A stretch of DNA of 32,519 bases from assembly GCF_008831285.2 (NCBI RefSeq), contig NW_022204671.1, positions 1 through 32,519 on the forward strand, given 5' to 3'. Positions 18,955-28,863 of this stretch are shown in pieces; positions within the stretch are counted from its first letter, which is position 1; each line of letters begins with the position of its first letter. The DNA is from Nymphaea colorata. Lineage: Eukaryota; Streptophyta; Magnoliopsida; Nymphaeales; Nymphaeaceae. A program made the translations under genes and the position numbers. The notes beneath the pieces were generated by a model. The model did not search any database. It saw only the letters and a program-made list of their open reading frames with translations, and had not been told where the DNA came from.

Positions 18955-21334
18955 ATGAGCAAATTTGATCTTAACTAGTGGGGAATTTGCAATCCCGACC
19001 ACCGAGAGGACTTATTGCCTCAACCATACAGACTCATCGATGAGGTGCTCAGGGAAACCATTTTGCATAAGCTCAGCTTGAGCATGTTCGAGATCGAATA
19101 AAAGAAAAAAGATAAGAATTACGAAGGATCAGTGAAGAGTATCTTTCGCAGAACACAATCGATGTATAAAACATATCCTGCTTCAGTACCTTCTCCAAGC
19201 ATCATAACCATCTGCTGGCGGGTGACAAGGGCGGGAGCGTGTACCTGCTGGATTTGGCCAAGAAGATTGTATTCTCCAAAAAGGAACTTTGCCTCGGCAG
19301 GAGGGTGCTTTACATCTCCGAGACTTTCATCAACGACGGCGACGTCTCCATAACGACGATGGCAGTCATCCTCAACAGCCACAGCAGGGTCTACCTGCTC
19401 AGGTACAAGCACTCGGAGCCCAAGCTCGTCCTCACGCACACCATCGAAGTCGCCGCCGACGACAACGACCCCAACAAGCTGCCCTACAGCTGCGAGTTCG
19501 CAGACTACGGAAGGCTCCTCTTCATCTACACCTACGACGGCAGCATCCTGCTCTATAAGATCCCAGAAGCCCCATCGACCTTAACGAAATCAACAAAAAC
19601 CAAACAATTCCTCTAGAATAGTAAGAATTCAAGAAAAAGCTGAGATACCCACTTACATATGCCAACATATAAGCATAGGTAACTAAGATCAGCGAAAAAC
19701 TGCTAGAGATTAAGTTTGAGGGAAAGAAGATTCCTTTGACGAGATAGCAAATACTTGCAAAGATGGCGAAGAAGGTATAAGTTCCAGTCGAAGTTGATAT
19801 TAAAAAGGATCCTAAAAAGAAGTAATAAAAGAAAGTAGAGCAACCATAGAGGATACGATAAAAGAAGAAGTTCAATTTAATCCGATCATTAAAAAAGCTT
19901 AGCTGTTGGTTTAAAATGGAAGTGACAATACGCTTGCCTATCCTCTTCCAAAATTTAAACCCTATGTATATGTGATTCATTCCAAACTGTAGCTTGAGAA
20001 GAAAAAATAGTTCTAAAAGGGAAGATACATCGAAATCCCTTAAAAGATAATTTACGGGTGGACCAATACAAAATAATTCAAAATCTCTCAATTCTTTGCC
20101 AAAAAGGCAAATTACTACCCCAATTATTTATACATACAGCACTTCCTACAAAAAATACCCTAAAAATTCTCAAAAGAAAAAATTGACTACCTGAACCAAA
20201 AAGTTGCCCTGAAGAACATAAAATCTACAAGAACATTTATGAAGTTTCATCAACCACTCTCTCCTTGCCTGATGAGCAATATTTTGCCTGTGGGCTCGAC
20301 AACGGAGCCATCACCATCTGGAGCACAAACACTGCCAATATTATCTACAATACGGACAAGCACCAAGGTTCCGTAACTGCTCTGCGATTCTTCGAGGGAT
20401 GGAAGCTGATCTCTGGAAGCAGCAAAGGATAGGTTCAGATTGATAACATCGTTAATCTCCAAAACTAGATGAAAAGGACCAACATTTTCGAATCTAAGAT
20501 CGACTATAGAATAGCAAATATCAAGGTTTCAGAGCTTGGCCTTGCTTTTGTGATTGATGCTAACTCCAATTTGAGAGTGTATGACCTATGGCGAAATGAA
20601 AAAATAGCCAAGATTCAATCCTGCAACAACTTTGCCTTGCTTTAAAATAGAGGAAAGAGATGGGTTCCAACATCTTCCATTGAGCCTTCTGTTGGAATCT
20701 ACACAAATAATGGTATTTTTTACAGCCTATATAGACTTCACTGCCATTCTATCGAGCAACTGGCCAAGCTTCAACTCAAGATAACTTGAAGAGTCGTAGA
20801 CGAAACGAAAATAGATAAACAACCTCATTCAAAACCCATGGAAGTGTAAAGGAACAAACGTTCATGTGATTCGCAACTTTGAGTTTCTGCTTGGACTCTT
20901 CGACGGGCTTTAAAATACATATAAAAGGGATACGAGCGGAAGAAGATTGAAAATTTGTTCTCTAATTTGGAATTTGCCCAACTTTATGATCGAAACTTCG
21001 AAATTCCCGATTTTGGAGTCACAACAAACCCGGGAAAGAAAGGATAGAAGCTGACATAAGTAGGGTTCGGAGTGGGCTCAAAGACCACATTTCCACTAAA
21101 TCTAGAGAAAAATTGATGAAAGATTCAAGCTCAGCCAGTCAGGTGAGCCGAGTGAAGTACAAACTCACCAGTTAGGTCTTACATCCTTAGAAATTTTTAC
21201 TGGAAAGAAGGAAAATTGAAAAATAATAGGTGATAACTGATGAAAAGTTGAGAAGCTCGATCCGGTAAATCTACAAGAAGCAAAATGCTCTTGAGAATGC
21301 CCTGACAGCAGATTTTAGTAAGAATCTTCTATGA
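18955..21334 (+). CDS. WD40-repeat protein, likely ciliary (WDR93-like?)
   Basis: ATG 18955 opens MSKFDLNQWGICNPDHREDL, then LPQPYRLIDEVLRETILHKL. Beta-propeller-like blocks follow: GGSVYLLDLAKKIVFSKKEL, SCEFADYGRLLFIYTYDGSI, EQYFACGLDNGAITIWSTNT, SVTALRFFEGWKLISGSSKG and LAFVIDANSNLRVYDLWRN. A lysine-rich insert with many reassigned Gln codons lies at about 19640-20200. The C-terminus is helical (KYKLTSQVLHPQKFLLERRK) and ends at TGA 21332-21334, after a one-base A-run loss near 21112. The product is about 790 residues with several frame breaks (near 19150, 19580, 20220, 20800 and 20930). The N-terminal 'LPQP.R.I..v' plus propeller and helical tail recalls WDR93/CFAP297 of motile cilia, but I hold that name only as a guess. 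Confidence 0.7.
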
Positions 21335-21362
21335 TGTATTCAATAATAACGATAATAAACTA

Positions 21363-21739
21363 TCATTTTTCATATTCCTTCACAAACTTGTCGATGTTTG
21401 AAAAGCCAGCCTTGAAGATGGTAAGGAGATCACGCTAGATTTTCCTTAAGGCTTTTATGTATCGGGTGGCAGGCCAGTAGTGTTCTTGAGGACAAAGTAG
21501 AGCTTGTTGAGCAGTTGGTAACCAAGGACTTGGTTGTACGTAAACCTCTTGCAACTGATGGCCTTCAGCTTTTTGATATTCTTTCGGGTCGATTATTATT
21601 GTTACCCCTCGCAGATCGAAACGACCAGCTCTTGGAGAGTTTAGTTGAACTGCTGGAAGAGGGGTTGTTGCTGGCCTGCTTCTTCGAAGCTTTATATACT
21701 CCTCTACTCGTCGCTGTGAGTTTCTTTGTGCTGCATCAT
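21363..21739 (-). CDS. Unknown small protein
   Basis: The minus strand reads from ATG 21737-21739 (MMQHKETHSDEQRSIQSFEE) through FNQTLQELVVSICEG, KNIKKLKAISCKRFTYNQVL and GYQLLNKLYFVLKNT. One base is missing in a CC run near 21475; the frame then continues YWPATRYIKALRKIQRDLLT to TGA (TCA 21363-21365). Length is 125 residues, mostly helical, with six or more reassigned Gln codons. Its stop is only 28 bases from that of the WD40 gene, so the two converge tightly. No family recognised. Confidence 0.6.
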
Positions 21740-22059
21740 ATAGATGAGAATGGGGATATATTATAAAATCAAAAGCCAAACAAACATTTTTCGGGTTCAG
21801 AATACCACCAAAACTTCCAATCCTTATGTTTTGAACGAATACTTGCTTTTATGACTAATTTCGATGATAATCATTTTATATTATTCATAAGGGATGACAA
21901 TTATGCCTGGGGCTCTTAGAACACTCCAATTCATCTATTTTATGGGTAAAAGAAAAGTTAAGGCAAATGAGGATTTTGGTTGATTGTTTGCTACGTTTGG
22001 AGATTAGTAATTTGAAGTGAAAGCGAAATAGCAATTGAGCTATAATATAATTGAAAGAA
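21740..22059. other. Divergent intergenic region
   Basis: About 320 AT-rich bases between the 5' ends of the minus gene (21363-21739) and the plus gene starting at 22060, so it should contain both promoters. No RNA gene, repeat or coding path was recognised. Confidence 0.4.
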
Positions 22060-22619
22060 ATGCAGGGGAGCAAGCAGTCAAAGCCTTCCAAGCAAGGGAG
22101 CCCAAAACAGGCGAACCCTCAGCAACACCACCAGTTCGCCCAGAAGCCGACAAAGCCAGCTGACAATGAGGAGTAGCCAGACCCACTATCATTCAAGAGT
22201 GAGGCCGAAATTGAGGTAAAAATGCGCCTACTTAGAAACCTGACAAGAGCAGCGAAGAAGCTGGAGAAGAAAAAAACCATCCCTAGAGTTGGAAGGAGGG
22301 AAGCCAGCATGGCGACATGAAGGAAACATCAATCATCACTGCCAAGGACTTCCCGCCACATCTTCCAATCGAGCAAGCGGCTACAGGAAAGGAGAAAAAG
22401 CTCGAGGGGCTCATAAAGTCCACCAAAATAGCATTGACAGTGCTACGGATTAGAGAGCTTGTCAAAAAATAAGCTGCCTGCGAGCGGGATATGCTGAAAA
22501 AACTCAAGACTGGAGTGAAACAATAAGAAGCTTTCTACGAGTTCATCAGCAGCCTTCATTCTGCCCACAAAAGCTTTTTGGATGTAACTTCGGAATTGGA
22601 GGAATTCTCAGTTGATTGA
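22060..22619 (+). CDS. Unknown Lys/Gln-rich helical protein
   Basis: ATG 22060 opens a low-complexity MQGSKQSKPSKQGSPKQANP. A helical part follows (EAEIEVKMRLLRNLTRAAKK), then a frame break near 22285. The rest reads SIITAKDFPPHLPIEQAATG, KLEGLIKSTKIALTVLRIRE, KLKTGVKQQEAFYEFISSLH and SAHKSFLDVTSELEEFSVD to TGA 22617-22619. Length about 187 residues. The N-terminus is disordered and basic; the C-terminal half is likely coiled coil. I recognise no family. The neighbour downstream runs in the same direction after 170 bases. Confidence 0.6.
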
Positions 22620-22789
22620 TGTGCACCAATTATACTTTAAATTGTTAAAATAAAACCCATGATAATGCAATCTCAGCATAAGCAGTTCAAATTCTTAGGG
22701 AATCAAATCATTAAGGCATTCTTCCAAAACAAAACTTGAAGAACTCTAACTTTCTTCTTCTCTCACTAGTAATTAAAAGTTATGTCAAT

Positions 22790-23745
22790 ATGAATCAAAA
22801 TCATGACCATTATTACTTTGATTATTGACCTCATTTTGCAAAATCTCATAGAACATACAGTTCCCAGCTTAATCCATCCTCCGAGGAAGCCTTACCGATC
22901 CGATCAAATGTCTAATATAAATTTAATAAATGTATACCCAGAGATAAGAATAGAAAATAAAAACCATCGACCTGAACGAATTCCTGGACGGTTTCCACAA
23001 CTACAGGACAGTTATCAATGAAAAAGACAGCATAAAATCGCATCCCTTCGCCATGAAACTTCGCAACCATCTCAAATCACGAGCTTAGACATGCTTTTCC
23101 ATACAAACATTCAACCCGCAGAGCAGACCCCCCAGTCGCAAGAACCCTACAAACCGATACTAAAAATAACCTCCGCAAAAGGAAGAGATTCCCAGTGATT
23201 TGGAAAACATCAATTTAGATGAATTCATGCACGTGATCCTTGCGAGAGAACACAGGGAAGAAAATGAAAAAGCGCAAGAGTTTATACGCAGCTTGAACGG
23301 GACCTGGTTTCAGGGCACCAATTAGCATTTTAAGTGCTCGAAAATATTCAACACTTTGGGTATAAAAAAGAGTCGGTCGATGGTCAGACCAAAATCAGAG
23401 AGATACAATCCAGAACTCCTGAGGGACAGAATAGATTTTACGAAAGAATTTAAGCAGACTGGAATTTTTCCATCGAGGAAGACAAATTCACACATAATAA
23501 AAAAGTTTGCCAAGAGTCCAATCTCTACTCCCCATTATGCTAGCAGCCCGAGCAAGAATAACGAAGGCTCCTTGAAATACCAAATCGTAAAAAGCATCAA
23601 GAATGAGCTTTAAGCAAAGCCATCTTCCAGGATGTCGGTGAGGCCTCTCAAGGGTGGACATGCTACGATCACCAATACGTTCAATAACTAAAAAATTCGG
23701 GAAATACTAATAAAAACTCCATAGTAAAAGGCACCAAGATGCTGA
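22790..23745 (+). CDS. Unknown protein with early in-frame TGA
   Basis: From about 22950 to TGA 23743-23745 one frame is open for over 260 codons. It contains IKTIDLNEFLDGFHNYRTVI, DLENINLDEFMHVILAREHR, LNGTWFQGTN, SRSMVRPKSERYNPELLRDR, DFTKEFKQTGIFPSRK and RPLKGGHATITNTFNN. The probable start is ATG 22790 (MNQNHDHYYFDY), followed at codon 13 by TGA and then more protein-like sequence in the same frame (PHFAKSHRTYSSQLNPSSEE), with one frame change near 22940. The TGA may stand for TAA (Gln), as in the helix-turn-helix gene. The product is basic, polar and about 318 residues, with no membrane segment and no known domain. Confidence 0.6.
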
Positions 23746-23974
23746 TTCACATCTGAACCACCAGATATTCCCTGAATCATCTTTAACATCTTAATTTTTA
23801 TGCCATCTTTTATTATTTTTAATAAATCAAACATAATCCGTGGTTTCTTGCCCGACTACCCCATTGAAGCACTAAAGTTCTCTCATTTTATCCACGATCT
23901 TATTTCTGCCGGTAATAGTTTCTATCTAAAATATTCCACAAAAGCTCTACTCTGATATATCATTCAATCATACG

Positions 23975-25470
23975 ATGGAAAGTGAATACAAAGGAACTTG
24001 CGAGTATCTCGACGAATATAAGATCGTCAAGACACTAGGCTCCGGCTATTCCGCTGAGTAGATCCCTCATAACCTAGAGTAAAATTAGCACTCGATCCCG
24101 AAGGAAGACAAGTGGCCATCAAACAGTACAAGCAAGAAACTTCGACACTTTAAACACTAAAAGAAGAACTAAAGGTGATGAAAGATTTAGTCATTAGAAT
24201 TTGGTCAAATTGATAGCGGTTAAGGAAAATGCCATCATGAAAAAACCAAAAGAACCTGCTCAGAATTGCTATGCCATTGTGTTGGAGTACGCTGGAGGAG
24301 GAGAGCTCTTCGATTTCATTGCATAGACTGGCAAATTTTCAGAAAAAGTTACCAGATATTACTTCCATCAGATGATGAATGGAATTCACTTCATGCACGA
24401 TAAAGGCTATGCCCACCGAGACATCAAGCCTGAAAATTTATTACTACATCGACCTTCATACTCAAATTAGCGGACTTTGGCTTTTCATGCCTTATTAAAG
24501 GACATAACGGTACAGGAATTCTAAAGACAAAATTGGGAACTGAAGGTTACATGGCTCCATAAATCGCCCTTAAAAATTATGACGGCCGAAGAACAGACAT
24601 CTTTGCTGCTGGAGTCATCCTGTTCATCATGTATGCAGGCAACCCTCCCTTTGAAAGGGCTGCTCTTACTGATCCCTATTATAAGCTCATAAAGGAGAAA
24701 CGCTATGATGTCTTTTGGAGTGCACACTGCAGAAAAAGACTACCCACGTTTTTCTCAGATCAATTCAAAGATTTGATTCAAAAGATGATTGCCTTTGTTC
24801 CGAGTGAGCGCCCAACAATTGTGGAAATTGCTAAGCATCCTTGGGTCAAGGGAGCTGTTTGCTTGCATCCTGATATTTTAGAGGAATTTGCACAAAGAAA
24901 AAAGAAGTTAGATGCAATTCTCGAGAAGAAAAGGAATGAGGTGGAGTATGAGAAACACAGAAGAAATTAAAAATTCAAAATCAAGGCTACAATTCTCGTG
25001 ACAACTAGTCTGTTGAGGATCTCGAGTTCATGAGCCTCTACAATAAAGAAAAACTAAGATAGCATAAGCTCAAGCCATTAGAAGAATCCTCTCCTAACGA
25101 TATCGTCGTTGATAACCATGACTACGCATTTGTTATCAGCCAACTCAAATGTTTCCTCAAAGTCCATGCAGTTCCGCTCTAAGAAGCCGACTAATAAGAA
25201 GAGATAATCACCTAAACTCCTCTATAATTGAGATGTGAAGAAGTTGCTGACGTTTAGGATAAAGTAATTTTAAAAATAACATAGATTCAAGCTAAATACA
25301 AATATCAGATAGACATAGATGGCTAAATCATCGACTCTTACCTCATCTTTACTGTCTAATTTGGACAATCTGCGGACAAACAGTCAGTCCTGCATTTCAA
25401 TCTGGTATAGGGCAGCGATTTCTACCTAAAGTTAGTCTCCAGCGACATCCGCCTGAATTGCTTCCCATGA
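23975..25470 (+). CDS. Ser/Thr protein kinase (CAMK/SNF1-like) with a 20-base intron
   Basis: ATG 23975 opens MESEYKGTCEYLDEYKIVKT. The glycine loop is LGSGYSA; VAIK supplies the ATP-binding lysine; HRDIKPENLL is the catalytic loop; ADFGFS holds the DFG. GTEGYMAP leads into the P+1 loop, where the expected Glu of APE is Gln (TAA). DIFAAGVILFIMYAGNPPFE and RPTIVEIAKHPWV complete the lobe. A C-terminal region of about 160 residues (YAFVISQLKCFLKVHAV, then DGQIIDSYLIFTVQFGQ and VLHFNLVQGSDFYLKL) may be a KA1-like domain. TGA is 25468-25470, only 40 bases before RPL36. A 20-base intron at 24058-24077 splits the glycine loop; an AA run near 24188 and a site near 24445 have lost bases. All core catalytic residues are present, so it should be active. 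Confidence 0.9.
24058..24077 (+). other. 20-base spliceosomal intron in the kinase gene
   Basis: Starts GTAGAT and ends CCTAG, with CATAAC inside as a possible branch site. Removing exactly these 20 bases joins GCTGA to AGTAAAATTAGC and yields GSGYSAEVKLALDPEGRQVA, the expected kinase glycine-loop to beta-3 sequence. Read through, the frame is lost. A GAGTA direct repeat flanks it at a 21-base interval; deleting 21 bases would leave the wrong frame, so splicing explains the protein better than excision between repeats. Confidence 0.75.
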
Positions 25471-25510
25471 TATGCCTAAAAATAATCAATATTTTAATAA
25501 ATATTAAATA

Positions 25511-25855
25511 ATGGTCAAGAGCCACCCCGCGGTCATCGCCTTGGGCCAGAAGAAGGGCCACCCCGTCACCAAGTTCAAAGCTGCCTCCAAGCAGTCCAAG
25601 CAAGCCAGGCCTTCAGAGCGTAAGGGCGCCCTTGGCAAGAGAGTCCGTCTCATCCGTCAAGTCATCGGAGAGGTCGGCGGCGTCTCAACCTACGAGAAGA
25701 GAGTTATCGAGTTCCTCAAGGCCGGCTCCGTGAAGGATACCAAGCGTGCCCTCAAGCTCTCCAAGAAGGCCCTCGGCACCCATCGTCGCGCCAAGCTAAA
25801 AAGAGAGTCACTCATGAACCTCCTCAGAGCTCAACAAGCCAAGGCAAAGAAATGA
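25511..25855 (+). CDS. RPL36: 60S ribosomal protein eL36 (RPL36)
   Basis: An unbroken 114-residue frame from ATG 25511 (MVKSHPAVIALGQKKGHPVT) to TGA. It contains the eL36 core RPSERKGALGKRVRLIRQVI, then VSTYEKRVIEFLKAGSVKDT and KALGTHRRAKLKRE. Length and order match the family. All Gln codons are CAA or CAG, none TAA or TAG, and third positions are mostly C or G; this fits a very highly expressed gene. It is the one ribosomal gene here with no frame break. It starts 40 bases after the kinase stop, so its promoter must be very short or lie within the kinase gene. Confidence 0.97.
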   Translation: MVKSHPAVIALGQKKGHPVTKFKAASKQSKQARPSERKGALGKRVRLIRQVIGEVGGVSTYEKRVIEFLKAGSVKDTKRALKLSKKALGTHRRAKLKRESLMNLLRAQQAKAKK

Positions 25856-26097
25856 TAGATTCTATTTAAATCAAAAGAAGTAACCCTAACTATCAAAAAC
25901 GTCTCTAAACACTCCCTTATCACCTATATTCTATAACCTCATAAATGACGATCAATCCTTCACCATTCCTCAATTAAACGTTAGATGTGCAATTGATTGA
26001 GAGTCTTCTGTGGGAAAGTTGTATGTCCAGCTATTCATTTCTGAATAGCATAAATTAGAGAAAGAACAATCTTATATTAAATTGTTCATCATCACAA

Positions 26098-27276
26098 ATG
26101 TTGCTTGCGAGTGAGCATCACGTCAAATTGCAAAAACGGTACTTCAAGATTCTTTACCTCTCGGCGGCCTTCCACGAGACCTTTGTCTTCCTCGGCATGG
26201 CCTCCCAGGGCAAAGATATCTTGGTCCACTGCAACAAATCTGGTAAGATTCTCTACGAAAAACAATTTTAGTTCAATGTGGACTCCTTCGGGATGATCAA
26301 CGATCGCTAGGTTGTCGTTTTAGAGACGCGCAAGAACACATAACAGTCTTCAACCTGGAGAGCTATGATGTGAAACCTTACCCCTTTCAATTCATGTTTG
26401 AAGAGTCAGACCAAGTTGAAATTGACACTTTTTCCGAAACACGATTGTTTGCATAAGGGAATCCGGCAGATACAACGATAGCCGTATGAGACTCTCATAT
26501 TTCTCATATCCTTTTACCGAGGATATGAAACCCAATGCAGTCTACTAGTCGAAGGACGATGAATGGACCTACTAACACTTAGTCCGCAAGGGAAATAATC
26601 ACTCCCAGATCATTTGGTTTAAGTCCCGTCATGACGAGCAATTCTAAATCAAGACCTTTGATCTCAGAGATGACCCCAAGGGTATCTATACTCACCACAA
26701 GATCAAAAACACCATCGGATAAAAATATGGCATCGCCAGAATATAATGTGCACTCATCAATATTTGGGAAATCAAACGTGGCCATTGCTTGCGGTTTGCA
26801 ATACCAATAAAACTGAAGCCAAATGCTAAACCACTGCAGGAGTTGTTGTCAATAACTTCACCATCGATCTTGACCAGAAGATAGTGCGTGAGGCCAAGTT
26901 TTTCTTCGATAAAAAGTACAATGATTATCTGATAGATTATCACAACCTAGGCCCCATCTCCATGTTCAGAACCTTTTAATTCGTCGATGGAAAGGTCTTA
27001 AGAACTCCTGTTTACTACGTCAACAACGAATCCGAAACCATCGTGGCGCATGATACCTGGGAGTGTACCTACAAGACCAAATATTTTATTCCTGGCTTCG
27101 ACAGTTCCACCCTGATGGAAGGAGAGTATTAAAACGGAGATGTTGAGGAGTTTACGCTAAAGATAAAGAAGGTGATGGACCCCAAGGAGATCTCTCTTCA
27201 TTTCATGCTCCACATCAATGAAGATTTCGATGATGACCTGCTCCAAGATGCCCTTGAGCTACTCGATCTCATCTGA
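26098..27276 (+). CDS. Unknown, possibly beta-propeller-like protein
   Basis: ATG 26098 opens MLLASEHHVKLQKRYFKILY. The path then reads AAFHETFVFLGMASQGKDIL, FQFNVDSFGMINDRQVVVLE, VFNLESYDVKPYPFQFMFEE, RMRLSYFSYPFTEDMKPNAV, SQIIWFKSRHDEQFQIKTFD, REAKFFFDKKYNDYLIDYHN, YYVNNESETIVAHDTWECTY and HFMLHINEDFDDDLLQDALE. It ends LLDLI at TGA 27274-27276. About 392 residues, in four frame segments (breaks near 26343, 26480 and 26800). The repeated short strands with aromatic ends suggest beta sheet, perhaps a degenerate propeller, but no WD or Kelch signature is clear. It converges on the EF-hand gene, whose stop is 106 bases away. Confidence 0.65.
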
Positions 27277-27382
27277 TTGCGCTGGAATACAGTTATATAC
27301 AATCAACGATTGCCCATCTATCTAACCTATGCCAGGATTGCTTTGCTTCATATGTTGTAATGATGATATATGTATGGATGGA

Positions 27383-28769
27383 TCACTCTTTGCGCTTGTT
27401 GCTGTTGAGGTAGAACTTCTTGATGAGTTCTGCCAGGAATTTGGAGTTGTCGATGTAGTTGACTTCGCCCTTGACGTCGACCACCAAGAAGCTTTTCAAC
27501 AGGTAGAGCTGCGCCTTGGTCAATTTTATCTTCTCTGATTTCTTCAAGGCCTCTTCGAAATGCTCGATCTTGATCTTGCCCAGCTTCTTCTCGTCGTGCT
27601 TGTCGAAGATTTCTCGCAGGTGGACTTACAAGTTGTTCATGCGAGAGTTGATTCTTCCACTTGATAGCTACTTTATCTTGTGCTAGATGATGTGCTTGTG
27701 GATCTTGGCGTAGGGGATTTCCTTGTAGCCGTAGTGTCGGTCAATATCTTGGTGACTTCTGCCAGCTCAACGATGCTGAGGGGTTCGGGCTTGTTCTCCT
27801 CCTTGTACTTCTTGATGATTTCGTCCAAAACTGCCTTCACCTCTGAGATGTTGGTGACTCCGGTCTCGTCCTCATCTTTGGCCTTGAATTTTTGGATGAG
27901 CAGCTCCTCCACGTCCTGCGCCTCATCGTTGACCAGCATCAGGATGCTGCCGAATATCTCCTCCTCTTCAGTGGTGGCCAGCCTGCCCAGTGCCTCCTTC
28001 TTGGCCTCGATCCCCTCGATGAACTCGCCGATGACGCTCTGGTACAGGCCATACTCGACCATGCCTGACTCCTGCGGGTCTACTCGCTTCAGCACCTCTT
28101 TCTCCTAAAGAGGGGTCAGCTTAATGCCGATATTCTTGATGAGGACGAGGAACTCAGGCTGAGTGATGACGCCAATTGACTCCTTGTCCACCTGCGCGAA
28201 GTATCGCTTCAGTTAGCTCTCCACCACCTTCGGAGAGACTCGCGATTTCTACATAATGTCGATCAAGCGTCGCTGGTCCGATAGCAGGTCAGGGTGGATG
28301 TATACGAACTCCACCTCTTACTTCTTCGGCTACTCTCGCAAAATGTTATCCTGCCTGGTGTCGCGCACCCTTGTGCTCTCGTAGGCAGTTCCAAGATAGA
28401 AAACTGTTTCCCTCACGAGTAGCTTCTTCGATAGGGAGTCGTCTATCCATTTCTGCGTGGCGGACGGGGTACTTCGATTTATTGCTGGCGGATGGTCTTG
28501 TTGGGAGAGTGGATGAGGGAGTCCTTTTCGAAGCGGAAGGTGATCCTGAGCTGGTCGTGGTTGGTGCACGTGAAGTAGACGCGGATGGTGGCGACGGGGA
28601 CTGGCTTCTGGGCTGGGGCAGACTGAACTCGACCATGAACCTGCGTGGGGAGGGGCGTACTTGACCTCGTTGGGCTTGGTCTCGATGAGGGAAATGTGGT
28701 ATTGGTATTTCTTGGTCCAAGTCTATACGATTCCTTCGACCTCCGATATGCAACTGAAGCTAGGGACAT
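27383..28769 (-). CDS. EF-hand-like protein
   Basis: ATG 28767-28769 opens MSLASVAYREVEGIVQTWTK, then KKYQYHISLIETKPNEVKYA, FMVEFSLPQPQKPVPVATIR, VYFTCTNHDQLRITFRFEKD and KWIDDSLSKKLLVRETVFYL. EF-hand-like helix-loop-helix units follow: LKRYFAQVDKESIGVITQPE, LIQKFKAKDEDETGVTNISE and LREIFDKHDEKKLGKIKIEH. The loops lack some of the usual Asp/Glu ligands, so Ca binding is uncertain. The tail (FLVVDVKGEVNYIDNSKFLA) ends at TGA (TCA 27383-27385). About 463 residues. Frame breaks at runs: CC (28747, CCC in the second copy), CCCC (about 28655), CCC (about 28612, CCCC in the second copy) and near 27715. Gln is TAG in several places. It is a likely axonemal or cytoskeletal EF-hand protein. Confidence 0.75.
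28398..28769 (-). repeat. Direct-repeat copy 1 (start of the EF-hand gene)
   Basis: These 372 bases recur at 32044-32417 in the same orientation with four substitutions and two one-base run differences (my count by eye). The repeat starts exactly at the start codon on the minus strand and stops after the codons for LLVRETVF. Flanks on both sides differ between the copies. Confidence 0.9.
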
Positions 28770-28863
28770 TAAATAATTATCTTATCTCAAAATGGAACAT
28801 CCAATACATTTGAGTTAAAGATGGTGACAAAGTAAACATAGAAATTATAAATATTCAAACTTA

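Noticed and set aside
19522-20091. Minus-strand ORF of 189 codons
   Set aside because: Shadow of the Lys/Gln-rich insert of the WD40 gene: on the minus strand, Lys and TAA/TAG codons read as Phe, Leu and Tyr, giving a false membrane-like protein.
27680-28108. Plus-strand ORF of 142 codons
   Set aside because: It is the antisense shadow of the EF-hand gene; the minus-strand reading contains helix-loop-helix units and continues as protein on both sides.
67-28769. Programmed ribosomal frameshifting as in Euplotes
   Set aside because: Euplotes shifts are +1 and occur at stop codons with TGA as Cys. Here the needed shift is -1, the sites are ordinary runs such as GG or CC, and TGA is stop.
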